From positions 1 through 30,444 of the forward strand of contig JASEHY010000001.1 of NCBI GenBank assembly GCA_030018555.1: 30,444 nucleotides of DNA. The letters are read 5' to 3'. Shown in pieces: positions 1 through 7,929 of the stretch. Position 1 is the first letter of the stretch. Every line of letters begins with the position of its first letter. This DNA comes from Planctomycetota bacterium (GTDB lineage: Bacteria; Planctomycetota; MHYJ01; JACQXL01). The translations under genes and the position numbers were made by a program. The notes beneath the pieces are model-generated. The model was given only the letters and a program-made list of their open reading frames with translations. It had not been told where the DNA came from and did not search any database.

Positions 1-429
1 CAAATTCTTTATCCTATTATCATCTTTAATATTATTTATATGGTGCACTTTTTCAGTTGGCTCAAGATATCTTCCTAAATACTTTTCTACTACTAATCTA
101 TGCTCAGCGACATATCCGCGATGTTTGGCAAAAGGATGTCCAAGATTTAGAATATAAACATATCCTCCTGAATTTCTGATTCTACCACCTTTCCAATTAT
201 GATGATTTTTTCCTCTATGTTGTAATCCATTTCTACGATTTATTTCTGTTATTACTTTTAATTGTTCTGGAGACCATTTTTTCCCCTTTCTTCCACTCGG
301 TTTTCCCTTAAGACTCTGACCATAACATTTACGACTACAATATTTTGATACCTTCCAGTAATTTTCTGAATAGAAATAATTTTTGGAATATTTTTTACCA
401 CAACTTGCGCAAGTTTTGAATTGTCTCAT
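1..429 (-). CDS. HNH homing endonuclease, C-terminus cut by window edge
   Basis: The frame is open from an ATG at 429 to the window edge (143 codons, no stop). The N-terminus has a small zinc-finger-like pattern, CASCGKKY followed by YCSRKCYG. It continues with NWKGGR, GYVYI, HPFA, RGYVAEHRLV and VHHINNIKDDNR, the signature of HNH_3-type phage endonucleases; the paired His of VHHIN would be catalytic. A ribosome site (AGAGGA) lies just before the ATG, and a good promoter sits directly upstream, so the gene is probably transcribed separately from the late operon that ends at 500. Family membership is clear. Whether it is a free-standing homing enzyme or part of an intron cannot be decided from this window. 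Confidence 0.88.
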   Translation of the reverse strand, partial: MRQFKTCASCGKKYSKNYFYSENYWKVSKYCSRKCYGQSLKGKPSGRKGKKWSPEQLKVITEINRRNGLQHRGKNHHNWKGGRIRNSGGYVYILNLGHPFAKHRGYVAEHRLVVEKYLGRYLEPTEKVHHINNIKDDNRIKNL

Positions 430-447
430 ATATCCTCTTTTTGATAT

Positions 448-476
448 ATTTTACAACTCAATTATCAACTTGTCAA
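448..476 (-). promoter_or_regulatory. sigma70-type promoter for the HNH gene
   Basis: On the minus strand a perfect -35 box TTGACA (471-476) is followed after 17 nt by TAAAAT (448-453). Transcription would start near 441, giving a leader of about 12 nt before the ATG at 429. It lies in the gap behind the last gene of the late operon. Confidence 0.6.
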
Positions 477-499
477 GTTAAATTATTAAGAATTAAAGT

Positions 500-775
500 C
501 TAAAATTCTACACGAATGCCCACCCGTATTTCCGTAGCAAGTTCGCTATTTGATTTTTGACTTATTCCTGCCTCCACAAATGGTATGAAAAACCTTGAGG
601 GCTTTTCTATCACCGTAACCCTTGAGCCTTTTTGGGCCACAACTTGCTGGGTCGGTTTATTAAAAGCAAACCACAAGCCCCATACGACGAGTCCTACCAA
701 TAAAAACCAAGGCAGGATACTGCCAAATCTTGCGGCAGAATGCTTTACTCGGTAACCGAGGGTATATTGAGACAT
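500..775 (-). CDS. small single-pass membrane protein, last gene of the late operon
   Basis: This is a 91-residue protein with one hydrophobic helix (about residues 19-38, Trp- and Leu-rich) preceded by basic residues, then about 50 residues probably outside the membrane. Its C-terminus (EIRVGIRVEF) is a short alternating strand ending in Phe, resembling the end of the secreted protein encoded at 1318-1761. The start codon overlaps the upstream stop by one base (TAATG), so translation is probably coupled. It belongs to a cluster of membrane and coiled-coil genes typical of a lysis region, so a role in lysis such as a spanin-like part is possible. I do not recognise the family. Confidence 0.6.
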   Translation of the reverse strand: MSQYTLGYRVKHSAARFGSILPWFLLVGLVVWGLWFAFNKPTQQVVAQKGSRVTVIEKPSRFFIPFVEAGISQKSNSELATEIRVGIRVEF

Positions 776-1002
776 TATTTCTTTTTTTCCTTATCCCATT
801 TTGGCACTAATAAAACGCAGATAATATCTTCCCAAAAAGTTAATTTACCTTCGCAAAAAACTCCATCAGTGCGAACTTGAAAACTATTTTTATCTGCCAT
901 TGGAATTTCCAATGCATCATCTTTGGTTTCTATATGAATAGCAAGATAAAATTTATCATAATCTTCAGTAAATTCCCTCTTTAAAGCTTCAGGTGGCATC
1001 AT
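775..1002 (-). CDS. hypothetical protein, 75 aa
   Basis: This is a short acidic protein with a Lys-rich tail, no signal peptide and no membrane helix. A pattern of alternating hydrophobic residues (FYLAIHIET, CVLLVPKW) suggests a small beta or alpha/beta fold. It overlaps the gene upstream (989-1312) by 14 nt and touches the gene downstream, so it is clearly part of the same operon. The ATG is followed by a second Met codon and either could be used. No family is recognised, and I infer nothing beyond its place among the putative lysis genes. Confidence 0.55.
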   Translation of the reverse strand: MMPPEALKREFTEDYDKFYLAIHIETKDDALEIPMADKNSFQVRTDGVFCEGKLTFWEDIICVLLVPKWDKEKKK

Positions 1003-1312
1003 TTTGATAATCTCCTTGATAATCTCTTATACCTTTCTTTACGCCTTCCTCATATCCCTGTTGCCACCAAAATGGATTATCCCACCAATCAAAAATTCCT
1101 TCTGTATAATCGTAAAGAAAAAAATCATATTTTTGATTACAGTCAATTATCCCTTGTAGTGTATCTTGAATACTGTCGCATCCTTGTTCATATCCTATAC
1201 GGATTTGTTCACCATAATAAAAACAAAATCCACTAAATACTGCAAAGCAAAATAGAAAGATAAATAGTCTAAATCCTGTTAATTGTAAATTTTCCAATCG
1301 GATATACTTCAT
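989..1312 (-). CDS. single-pass membrane protein with aromatic, acidic C-terminal part
   Basis: This is a 107-residue protein with a strongly hydrophobic, Phe-rich helix at about residues 14-33, followed by a soluble part rich in Tyr, Trp, Asp and Gln (for example FDWWDNPFWWQQGYEEG). The hydrophobic segment has no obvious cleavage site, so it is more likely an anchor than a signal peptide. No clear ribosome site precedes the ATG, but the gene starts 5 nt after the stop of the gene before it, so reinitiation is likely. The family is not recognised; the neighbourhood suggests a lysis or envelope role. Confidence 0.55.
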   Translation of the reverse strand: MKYIRLENLQLTGFRLFIFLFCFAVFSGFCFYYGEQIRIGYEQGCDSIQDTLQGIIDCNQKYDFFLYDYTEGIFDWWDNPFWWQQGYEEGVKKGIRDYQGDYQNDAT

Positions 1313-1317
1313 TTTTA

Positions 1318-1761
1318 TCAGAACTTTAGCGATATTTTAATAATACCTACGCCAGAAGCAAGGGTAACATCGGGGCTATTGAAAATATCTCTTACATACA
1401 AACCTATCGGATATAAGGTTATTGAAATTTTATCTTTTAACGGAAAGTCTATCGGCAGATATTTACCCAATGTTCCAAACTCTCTGCCTAACAACAATAC
1501 GCCATTAAAGACATTTGTATCGTAAGCCCCGCCCGCGTCTATGCTCCATCCTTCCAACAGAGCATTCCATTTACCGATACTTTCAACGGCCCTTGTCTTG
1601 GCTATTTCAAAAGTAGTTAAGTTTTTAACCTGTTTATGCTTCCATGAATAGACAAATCCTTGCTTAAGATTAACATTCATTTCCTCCGCCCTGCATAAAC
1701 CCACACAAACCGATAAAGCTAAAACGATTGCTACAAACACATAACTAATTTTTGCTCTCAT
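1318..1761 (-). CDS. exported protein with outer-membrane-like C-terminal strand
   Basis: The protein is 147 residues. It starts with a Sec signal peptide: basic MRAK, a hydrophobic core to about residue 23, and a probable cut after CRA (about residue 25). The mature part of about 122 residues is beta-rich, with stretches such as ISITLYPIGLYV, and ends in IIKISLKF, an alternating strand closing on Phe as in outer-membrane barrels. The predicted barrel would be small. The ATG lies in the end of the preceding holin-like gene (4-nt overlap). An outer-membrane or periplasmic lysis factor is plausible; the family is not recognised. Confidence 0.6.
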   Translation of the reverse strand: MRAKISYVFVAIVLALSVCVGLCRAEEMNVNLKQGFVYSWKHKQVKNLTTFEIAKTRAVESIGKWNALLEGWSIDAGGAYDTNVFNGVLLLGREFGTLGKYLPIDFPLKDKISITLYPIGLYVRDIFNSPDVTLASGVGIIKISLKF

Positions 1762-1949
1762 TTTACCTCCTCTTTCTCTTTTTCCTTAATATCTGTCCAC
1801 GATTGCCCTGCTACAAAAATACCAGCCAGAGCCAATACCATTCTTGTATATTCTGGTGCTTGATATTTTAAAATCACAGTAACTACAGAAACACATATAC
1901 CCATTATCGTCGCAAATATGAACCGTTTACCCATTAAATTGCCATTCAT
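1758..1949 (-). CDS. holin-like small membrane protein
   Basis: This is a 63-residue protein with two likely transmembrane helices (about residues 9-27 and 36-51), a short turn between them, and a charged tail KEKEKEEV. That is the usual shape of a class II phage holin. A strong ribosome site (GAGGGGGATAGG) precedes the ATG. It sits directly before the exported protein at 1318-1761 and after small zinc-motif genes in the same operon. The call rests on size, topology and position, not on a recognised family motif. Confidence 0.55.
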   Translation of the reverse strand: MNGNLMGKRFIFATIMGICVSVVTVILKYQAPEYTRMVLALAGIFVAGQSWTDIKEKEKEEVK

Positions 1950-1962
1950 CCTATCCCCCTCT

Positions 1963-2127
1963 CTACGCCCACCTGTTGATATGCGGAACTATCCTGCCCG
2001 CAAAGCCCATTTTTATACTTACCCCCTGAAAGTTTCTCTGGATAAAACCTCTACAAGCATAACATAGACGATAAATTTTTGTCCTGATTTTTGTCTGGCA
2101 TTTAAGGCATTTTCTATTTCCATTCAT
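1963..2127 (-). CDS. small zinc-ribbon protein, 54 aa
   Basis: A short reading frame starts with MNGNRKCLKC and carries two CxxC pairs (Cys 7/10 and about 22/25), the pattern of a zinc ribbon. The rest is basic and includes FIQRNFQG. The ATG has a good ribosome site (CAGGAG, 7-nt spacing) and overlaps the end of the upstream gene by 14 nt. A second frame over the same bases gives only 34 residues without such a pattern, so this frame is preferred. Nucleic-acid binding is possible but unproven. Confidence 0.5.
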   Translation of the reverse strand: MNGNRKCLKCQTKIRTKIYRLCYACRGFIQRNFQGVSIKMGFAGRIVPHINRWA

Positions 2128-2305
2128 CTTTTAACTCCTGCTTTGTGGGAATTTCTAATTCAGAATGATATTCAAATGATATGCCTTCCCAGTTACATCC
2201 AGCGCATAGGCATTTAATATACCACTTGCCGTCAACAAGTTCTTTAAACAGTCCTTGACGCTGATGAAAGGGGCAAGTTATTTCTACCCTTTTATTACTA
2301 TCCAT
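2114..2305 (-). CDS. small zinc-motif protein, 63 aa
   Basis: The ATG at 2305 is chosen because AGGA lies 5 nt upstream; a longer start at 2341 has no ribosome site and overlaps the neighbour far more. The protein has Cys and His positions ITCPFH, then KCLCAGCNW, consistent with one bound zinc in a ribbon-like fold around a short beta hairpin. It is the second small zinc-motif protein in a row in this operon. Function is unknown. Confidence 0.55.
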   Translation of the reverse strand: MDSNKRVEITCPFHQRQGLFKELVDGKWYIKCLCAGCNWEGISFEYHSELEIPTKQELKDEWK

Positions 2306-2619
2306 AGCAGTCCTAATGTGACTATACTTATTATACCCCAAAGCCAGAATATACTATTTGTCGTTTCAATTCTTTTCTTCATACAGCCAGAATATATGCT
2401 GTCTTTGCTGTCTACTATTTTTTTGACTTCCTCTATTTTGTCGCATAAGAGCTTACGATAATCAGTAGTAGACTCCATCCAGTTATTTATGCGCTCCTCA
2501 ATTACTGCAATCTTATTGACTTCTTCCCGCAAGTTTTCTACCAACGCTTTAAGTTCGTGTAGGTCTTCAGCCATTCCTCTATAGTCCCTGCGCCTTTCTT
2601 CGCCAAAATACTCGCTCAT
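2284..2619 (-). CDS. coiled-coil protein with C-terminal membrane anchor (XhlA-like)
   Basis: The protein is 111 residues: a charged coiled coil (about residues 16-85, heptads such as LHELKALVENLREEVNKI), then a single hydrophobic helix near the C-terminus (about residues 90-108, Trp-rich). This is the layout of XhlA-type phage lysis proteins, which support a holin. The start codon overlaps the preceding gene by 4 nt, and the holin-like gene follows two genes later, fitting a lysis cassette. The call is by architecture; a structural role cannot be excluded. Confidence 0.6.
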   Translation of the reverse strand: MSEYFGEERRRDYRGMAEDLHELKALVENLREEVNKIAVIEERINNWMESTTDYRKLLCDKIEEVKKIVDSKDSIYSGCMKKRIETTNSIFWLWGIISIVTLGLLWIVIKG

Positions 2620-2810
2620 CTTGGCTCTAAAGTAATCTTAAACCTATTCGCCTTTGTCTTATCTAATCCGAGAAGTTCATTCACCATCACACAATCCCAG
2701 ACATCCATCAGAAACTTATTGCGGAATTTCTCTTCGGGATGGTCGTCATCAAATATAAGAAGCCATTTTAGATGTGGCTCGTTCCAGATAATTTTGAGAT
2801 GAAGGGTCAT
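2616..2810 (-). CDS. hypothetical protein, 64 aa
   Basis: This is a small soluble protein with aromatic residues (IIWNEPHLKWLLIF) and an acidic stretch (DDDHPEEK). Start and stop overlap the neighbours by 4 nt on both sides (ATGA), so it is translationally coupled between the beta-helix spike gene and the coiled-coil membrane gene. I recognise no family. Position directly behind the spike gene would allow a tail-assembly or lysis role, but nothing in the sequence decides this. Confidence 0.5.
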   Translation of the reverse strand: MTLHLKIIWNEPHLKWLLIFDDDHPEEKFRNKFLMDVWDCVMVNELLGLDKTKANRFKITLEPR

Positions 2811-4474
2811 TGAATTATCCCAAATATATCATTAGCACCTGCGGGTTCTTGCCTTTGCACTGCGCCTATATCCTTATAGCCAGTGCTTAATGCCGCCTGA
2901 AATGCCCCAGGGAAACCTTCTGCCTTAAGATTAGTCCCAATGGCAAAATTCCTTCCCGTAGTTACCTGATATACGATATTTGCCGCCGTATTCTCTCCTG
3001 CGTCTAAATCAGTAGTAACCGTGGTCTGTGTATGTGAGGTTATCAAATACTGTCCTGCGGTTACGCCAGTTCCAGAAACAATATATATGAAGTCTTGGCT
3101 ATTCACTACATTGTTGAAATTTGCGCCTGCATCTGTTAAAGTTGAACCTGCATAAGTAGCGGTAGTGCCTGTAACCTGTGCAACAGAGGTAAAGGTAGGG
3201 TTAAGGGCTAAATCATTATCGCCTTTAGTAACATTGCTGACATCGGTATCATTATTGAAATAATCATTATAATCGTCATAGGTTACCGTCTGCCCTGCTG
3301 TGCCGTGAGAAGCACCTGTTGCAAAACCGTAAATGATATTATTGACAAACCTTGCATTAGACTGCCCAGCGGCGAGACTTATCCCTGTGCCTGTAGTATT
3401 TTCTGAACCATAAAGGGTGCAACCTTCTACTATTAGATTAGAGGTAGAGGCTGCCGTCATCTGTATCGCCGCAGTTACATGGCTATCAAAAATACAGTTA
3501 ATAATCGCAGGTGTCCCTGCTCCTGTGCCTGTCCACCTAAAACCAATATCGCTATCGTGCAGATATGAACCGATAAGATGTATATTGAGAGAACCTGTTA
3601 TGTCTAAACCTCTACCCCGATAAGAAATAAGCTCACAATCTAAAAGCAGAAGATTAGTAAATGTTGCCTGTGATAATCCCGCCCTGCCTGCGGTAGTAGA
3701 TGAATTAGTGAATTTGCAATTTACCGTTTTACTATTTGTCCCTGCGGAAAAAAGATAGCTTGCCGTTCCTGTAAGCTGAAGATTATAAAAATCAAAGTTA
3801 GTGCTTGAGGTAAATGAATTAGCCCCGCAGGCTATGGTTGGTCTTGAATTTCCCGCAGGGTTGTCTCCTCTTGTCGTTTTATATCCATAAATCCTTATAG
3901 GCGCAGTTGTCCCGCCTGTGCCTGCAATGTTGATGATTTCGCTGGGAGTAAAGGTAACAGTTGAGGTCGTATTGTTATTATAAAAATAAACCGTAACCCC
4001 ATCGGTAGTATTTGCCCCGCTAATCTCTTCAAAGAAATCATCTTCCAAAGAACCACCAACATTCAGGGCCCCGCCAATATAAAAAGTCCCCGCTGAACCA
4101 CTTAAAGAGGGTGCGGGAGTTCTATCAAGCACTAAGGTATTTGCGTCAGTAAAAGCAGTTATTTCATACCAACCAATAGTAAGATTAGTGCCTGCGGTAA
4201 TATGGATTACATTTCCTACTGCCGCTGAAGTGAATCCTCCCGTAGCAGAAGTTACGGTAGTTGACGGAGTAGTGCAAGCAAGGTCTGTGGCAGTCCATTG
4301 GGCGGCATTTTGCGTAGAATAATCTGTGCCGCTTGCCCCCGTTTTAAATCCTCCGCCGTTGACCATATTGGCTGTTGCAGTAGAGCGGAACTCAAAGATT
4401 ATACTGCTGCTCATCGTCGCAAAACATACTTGAGGAATAAATAACAAGACTAAAAATAAAAATATTTTCTTCAT
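2807..4474 (-). CDS. exported beta-helix tail spike-like protein
   Basis: This is a 555-residue protein. Residues 1-19 form a Sec signal peptide (MKKIFLFLVLLFIPQVCFA, cut after CFA). A Gly/Thr/Ser-rich region follows with a small beta module (about residues 70-132), then repeated strands and turns rich in Asn, Thr and Cys (IINCIF, LIVEGCTLYG, ARFVNNIIYG) typical of a right-handed parallel beta-helix. A second copy of the small beta module comes next, and the protein ends close to YKDIGAVQ, a common C-cap of such helices. Phage beta-helices of this kind are usually receptor-binding or polysaccharide-degrading spikes. No catalytic residues can be assigned by eye. The signal peptide is unusual for a virion part. 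Confidence 0.7.
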   Translation of the reverse strand: MKKIFLFLVLLFIPQVCFATMSSSIIFEFRSTATANMVNGGGFKTGASGTDYSTQNAAQWTATDLACTTPSTTVTSATGGFTSAAVGNVIHITAGTNLTIGWYEITAFTDANTLVLDRTPAPSLSGSAGTFYIGGALNVGGSLEDDFFEEISGANTTDGVTVYFYNNNTTSTVTFTPSEIINIAGTGGTTAPIRIYGYKTTRGDNPAGNSRPTIACGANSFTSSTNFDFYNLQLTGTASYLFSAGTNSKTVNCKFTNSSTTAGRAGLSQATFTNLLLLDCELISYRGRGLDITGSLNIHLIGSYLHDSDIGFRWTGTGAGTPAIINCIFDSHVTAAIQMTAASTSNLIVEGCTLYGSENTTGTGISLAAGQSNARFVNNIIYGFATGASHGTAGQTVTYDDYNDYFNNDTDVSNVTKGDNDLALNPTFTSVAQVTGTTATYAGSTLTDAGANFNNVVNSQDFIYIVSGTGVTAGQYLITSHTQTTVTTDLDAGENTAANIVYQVTTGRNFAIGTNLKAEGFPGAFQAALSTGYKDIGAVQRQEPAGANDIFGIIQ

Positions 4475-4905
4475 TCGTTTATGCGTTTCACTTTTATTCC
4501 CATTTCACTTATCAACCAATCGCCGTCGTCAGAGCCATCTCCTTTTTTTTGAGCTTTGAAATTCCTCTCAGAACAACCAATAATTACCCAGTCGGGTTTT
4601 TTAATTTCTACATTATCAAGATTACAGTTAATTAAGGTAATATTTTTAAGACCTTTAGGGAATACCTCAACTCTGCCTTTTGCTACTTCAATAGGAAGTT
4701 CTTGAGAAAAGCAAGAGCCAATAATAGTTGTTCCCTCTAACTCCGCAATATCAACATCCAATAATATCCTTCCTGTAAAATCTTTAAATGAGTATTTATC
4801 GTTATAGACAATATCTTGGCAATTTTTCCCATCAGGTTTACAATACTTGATTTGCCCCGCATAAGCTATTGAAGTCAACGATAAAAATATAATTAAAGTT
4901 TTCAT
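4471..4905 (-). CDS. exported protein of unknown function, 144 aa
   Basis: The ATG at 4905 gives a clean Sec signal peptide (MKTLIIFLSLTSIAYA, cut before GQ) and has AGGA upstream inside the end of the preceding gene; an earlier ATG at 4935 would bury the signal and overlap that gene. The mature part has paired Cys residues and short beta repeats (TTIIGSCF, NITLINCNLDNVEI, WVIIGCSE) that look like a few coils of a beta-helix. It lies between a fibre-like gene and the spike gene and overlaps the latter by 4 nt, so a small tail accessory or spike partner is a reasonable inference. Confidence 0.6.
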   Translation of the reverse strand: MKTLIIFLSLTSIAYAGQIKYCKPDGKNCQDIVYNDKYSFKDFTGRILLDVDIAELEGTTIIGSCFSQELPIEVAKGRVEVFPKGLKNITLINCNLDNVEIKKPDWVIIGCSERNFKAQKKGDGSDDGDWLISEMGIKVKRINE

Positions 4906-4909
4906 AAAA

Positions 4910-6055
4910 TTATGTCCTATCCACCGTATAGTCAAAGGTTATAATAACACGAGTAGGAGTGCCTGAAACCGAGGTAGTATGCACGCCTATGTAATCTCCA
5001 CTATCTATTGTAGGGTTAGATAATGTGCCGTCATCGTTAGCATTTGTGCCAGCAGTTGAGGTAATATCGGTTGCCCCATCAACCCCTGCGCAAGTGCCGC
5101 CATTAGCATCGCATTCGTCCAAATGCCCGACCCAGTTTGTTCCGCCTACACAGAGAGCGTGGACTGCCTTAATCGTTACCGCATAAGGCATACGGATTGC
5201 CGCACCGTCTCCAGAGGCAGTGGGAGAGTTAATTATAATCGCTATAGGAGCATAATAAGGCAATACTCTTGGTGTTGCCCCGTATAATAATTGGTCATCA
5301 GTAGTATCTTGAGCTATCTCACCTGCGGCGTCTACCACTGGACTCGCACCATTAGGTATCGCAACCGAAGTAGTAAATGATGGCGATGTGCCAAATACTG
5401 CCGCACCTGTTCCCGTCTCATCTGTTAAAATGCCTGCTAATTCAGAAGAAGTATCTATAAGTCCGTTATGGGTAAGCGTAACATCAGCCACGATAGCATT
5501 GATTTCTGAATAGGTATCCATCTCATCGTCGTTATAGACTGCTATCGCACCTTCAGTCAATGCCGCCGCATTGAAAGTTCCGCTGGCCTGTAAGATTTCA
5601 GAGGCGTCTACTTTCAAGGTAACATCCGTGCCCGCAGGAGACGCTTCCCAGGCTATTCCTTCGGCATTATCTAATCTTATCGCCTCTGCGTCAGCAGGGT
5701 CGGTAGCGTCAATGGAAAGTGGAGCATTGAATAAGAAGTCTGTGCCGTCATAGTCAAGGGTTTTATCCCCGCCTACATTATTAAATGTAAGCGTTGTGCC
5801 TTGCGTGCCGTCAAAGCACGCTCCTGTAGTGCAATCGCCGACTGAGGTAACATCGCCTACGCCGCCTCCGCCTCCAGTGGTTACTGAACCCGAATAGTCG
5901 GCATTCTCGGTAAGCGTTCCATTAGTTACTTTAAGCTTCCAATATGCGCCAGAGGGTGCTCCGTCCTCTTCCTCGATTGTTAAGCGGCCGGGGATAGGTT
6001 GTGCGTAGGAAAGCGTAGAGAGAAATAGGAGGAAAAAAAGGATTAGCTTTTTCAT
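4910..6055 (-). CDS. exported tail fibre-like protein
   Basis: This is a 381-residue protein with a Sec signal peptide (residues 1-18, ending SYA before QPIPG). A Gly run (residues about 62-67) follows, then long low-complexity beta stretches typical of phage fibres (GVGDVTSVGDC, IRLDNAEGIAWEASPAGTD, LTDETGTGAAVFGTSP). The C-terminal 110 residues are a compact domain with two or three Cys, probably the distal tip. The start overlaps the upstream decoration-like gene by 4 nt (ATGA). Fibre assignment rests on these well-known composition motifs; the receptor is unknown. Confidence 0.7.
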   Translation of the reverse strand: MKKLILFFLLFLSTLSYAQPIPGRLTIEEEDGAPSGAYWKLKVTNGTLTENADYSGSVTTGGGGGVGDVTSVGDCTTGACFDGTQGTTLTFNNVGGDKTLDYDGTDFLFNAPLSIDATDPADAEAIRLDNAEGIAWEASPAGTDVTLKVDASEILQASGTFNAAALTEGAIAVYNDDEMDTYSEINAIVADVTLTHNGLIDTSSELAGILTDETGTGAAVFGTSPSFTTSVAIPNGASPVVDAAGEIAQDTTDDQLLYGATPRVLPYYAPIAIIINSPTASGDGAAIRMPYAVTIKAVHALCVGGTNWVGHLDECDANGGTCAGVDGATDITSTAGTNANDDGTLSNPTIDSGDYIGVHTTSVSGTPTRVIITFDYTVDRT

Positions 6056-6375
6056 CCTGAATAACTCACTCTGATTGTTGCACTGGTAGAACTTACTCTT
6101 GTAGCTTTGAAGTTTTTAACATCAGAGGCATTATTCAGTTTAATTATATCCATAGGATTTGATAAATGCCCCCCTGTTGAGGTAGGATTTCCACCATCAA
6201 TGCGCCAGCGAATTTGAGCGGTTTCTATGGTAATGAGAGCGTTGACTGCGGTGTTTCCGTCAGTGTCAGTATATGATAAAGAAGTTAAGGATTTTACGGT
6301 ATCATCCACCGTAATTGACTCATAAGCAAATGCGGGAATTTGACCCGCTATGACATTTATAGGTGATTGCGCCAT
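6052..6375 (-). CDS. small structural protein, beta-sandwich type
   Basis: This is a 107-residue, beta-rich protein without a signal peptide. The centre, IRWRIDGGNPTSTGGHLSNP followed by IIKLNNASDVKNFKATRVS and ATIRVSYSG, matches a type of small protein often found among phage head and tail genes. Its role is usually annotated only as structural. A ribosome site (AAGGAAA) precedes the ATG. It is the one small gene in the fibre block that lacks an export signal, so it may be assembled on the capsid or tail hub in the cytoplasm. Confidence 0.6.
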   Translation of the reverse strand: MAQSPINVIAGQIPAFAYESITVDDTVKSLTSLSYTDTDGNTAVNALITIETAQIRWRIDGGNPTSTGGHLSNPMDIIKLNNASDVKNFKATRVSSTSATIRVSYSG

Positions 6376-6465
6376 AAGATTTTCCTTGACAGGTTAGGTT
6401 ACTTGTGGTTTACTTTGGGTATGGAAATTATATTTTGGTGTTTAATAATAGCAATAGGGTGGACT

Positions 6466-7929
6466 TTAGCGAGTTAATCTATTCACTAATTCATAAATTC
6501 CATATCCTATGGCCGTTCTACCTATCACCTTCTTTCCTATCATTTTTAACTCTTGTCGTTTTCTGAATTTATTCATATTAGTAATTATTCTTTGTGTATC
6601 TTCGTTTAATTCTTTAAGCCGATAGAATAAATTTTCTTTTCCCGCCTGTTGAGCCTTTCCGCCAAAAGCACTTAACAGTCTCCCCGTCTCCTGGGGTTCC
6701 CCCGTTTGGTCTATAACCATTCGTTTAATAACTTTAGTTAAACGATAAGTATCTGTTGCTTTTTTGTCAAGGTATTTAAGATATTCTCCCTCTTCTGTTC
6801 CTGCTAATGTTTTCTCTGTTATATTTTTAAGTTTAAAATATGCTTTAACTTTCCTTACTTGAACAGGAGTCAAATTAAACCCCTTCTTACCTCTCATCCA
6901 TACACTTTCGGGAATATCCTTTTGCAGAATATTTTTCACTTTTTGGACTGTATCCAAAGTGGCGGACAATTCAGATGGGCCACCTTCAAGCGGGTGTATA
7001 CCAGTCTTAAGCGTATTTATTATATCATCTGCTTCTTCTTTAGTTGCGCCCTTAAATAAACTATAAATTACATCCTTGAGTTCTGTCTTATTGACTTCCA
7101 TTTTACCTATGCCAATATCGTCGTATAAATAACGATATTCTTCTTGTATGCCCTTCACAGTATCATCGGCAACCTCAAGCGCCCTACGGGGTTGTTCTAA
7201 TATCCATTCCCTATTCATAATCTTTGGGACTTTATTACCTAAAGATTTGATATTCTCAATCGCTTTTACAAATCCTCTCTTGGCAGTTTCGCCAATAGGC
7301 GATTCCGCTATTTCTTTAGCAGTAGTTTTTATAATTTTACCTGCTTTCCCAAATTCTTTGCCTATTCCTTTTGTTATTACCTGGCCTTTAGCGGTTTTTC
7401 CTAAGAAACGGGCCGCAATTCCACCCGCATAAGTTATTGGGTCAGTAGCTACATCTAATGCCGTTCCCGCAAATACACTCGGAAAAGCCTTAGCGTAATC
7501 AACAGCCTGATTTCCTGTTAATTTTGGAGCAAACTTCCTATAAACTTCTTCTTGAAAAGTAGGAGCTTCTTCTGGTTTTTGGAATCCAGAAAGTGCCGCT
7601 AAAAATCGGTTCCTGTCTTTTGGCATTATTGCCGATCTTACTGCTCCGCCTGGCCGTGATAATGCGTGCTGAATATCTCCAAGTATGTTCTTTTGTCCAG
7701 GCTCAAACTCAGCTTGTGAAAGTGCTTGAGGGGTTAAGTATCTTACCGATTTAGCGGCGAATCGTTCCAGGGGATTGCGGCTTTCAAGCTTTCGTTTAAA
7801 TTCTTCTTTCCCTAACTGCTCTCTTTTTTCAGTATAAGAAAGCGGCTTCTTCGGAGCTTCCAAAATACCTTCATCAAGATAGGTTATCTTGCTTTTGGGC
7901 TTTTCTTCATCTAAATATGTAATAGGCAT
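6466..7929 (-). CDS. internal virion (ejection) protein, third of three
   Basis: This is a 487-residue, mostly helical and basic protein. The N-terminus repeats a short motif (ITYLDE at residues 3-8 and again near 16-21). The segment DVATDPITYAGGIAARF is a Gly/Ala-rich stretch of a kind common in phage ejection proteins, and the C-terminal end has a short hydrophobic helix. It follows two other helical proteins (7930-9093, 9103-10266) and a GNAT-like gene, the same order as T7 genes 13 to 16. It is far shorter than T7 gp16 and shows no transglycosylase motif. Assignment is by context and composition. Confidence 0.6.
   Translation of the reverse strand: MPITYLDEEKPKSKITYLDEGILEAPKKPLSYTEKREQLGKEEFKRKLESRNPLERFAAKSVRYLTPQALSQAEFEPGQKNILGDIQHALSRPGGAVRSAIMPKDRNRFLAALSGFQKPEEAPTFQEEVYRKFAPKLTGNQAVDYAKAFPSVFAGTALDVATDPITYAGGIAARFLGKTAKGQVITKGIGKEFGKAGKIIKTTAKEIAESPIGETAKRGFVKAIENIKSLGNKVPKIMNREWILEQPRRALEVADDTVKGIQEEYRYLYDDIGIGKMEVNKTELKDVIYSLFKGATKEEADDIINTLKTGIHPLEGGPSELSATLDTVQKVKNILQKDIPESVWMRGKKGFNLTPVQVRKVKAYFKLKNITEKTLAGTEEGEYLKYLDKKATDTYRLTKVIKRMVIDQTGEPQETGRLLSAFGGKAQQAGKENLFYRLKELNEDTQRIITNMNKFRKRQELKMIGKKVIGRTAIGYGIYELVNRLTR

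Noticed and set aside
2255..2461. Plus-strand frame of 68 codons with hydrophobic translation
   Set aside because: It is antisense to the coiled-coil membrane gene, and the hydrophobic look mirrors the Lys/Glu/Asn-rich sense codons. No promoter or ribosome site was seen.
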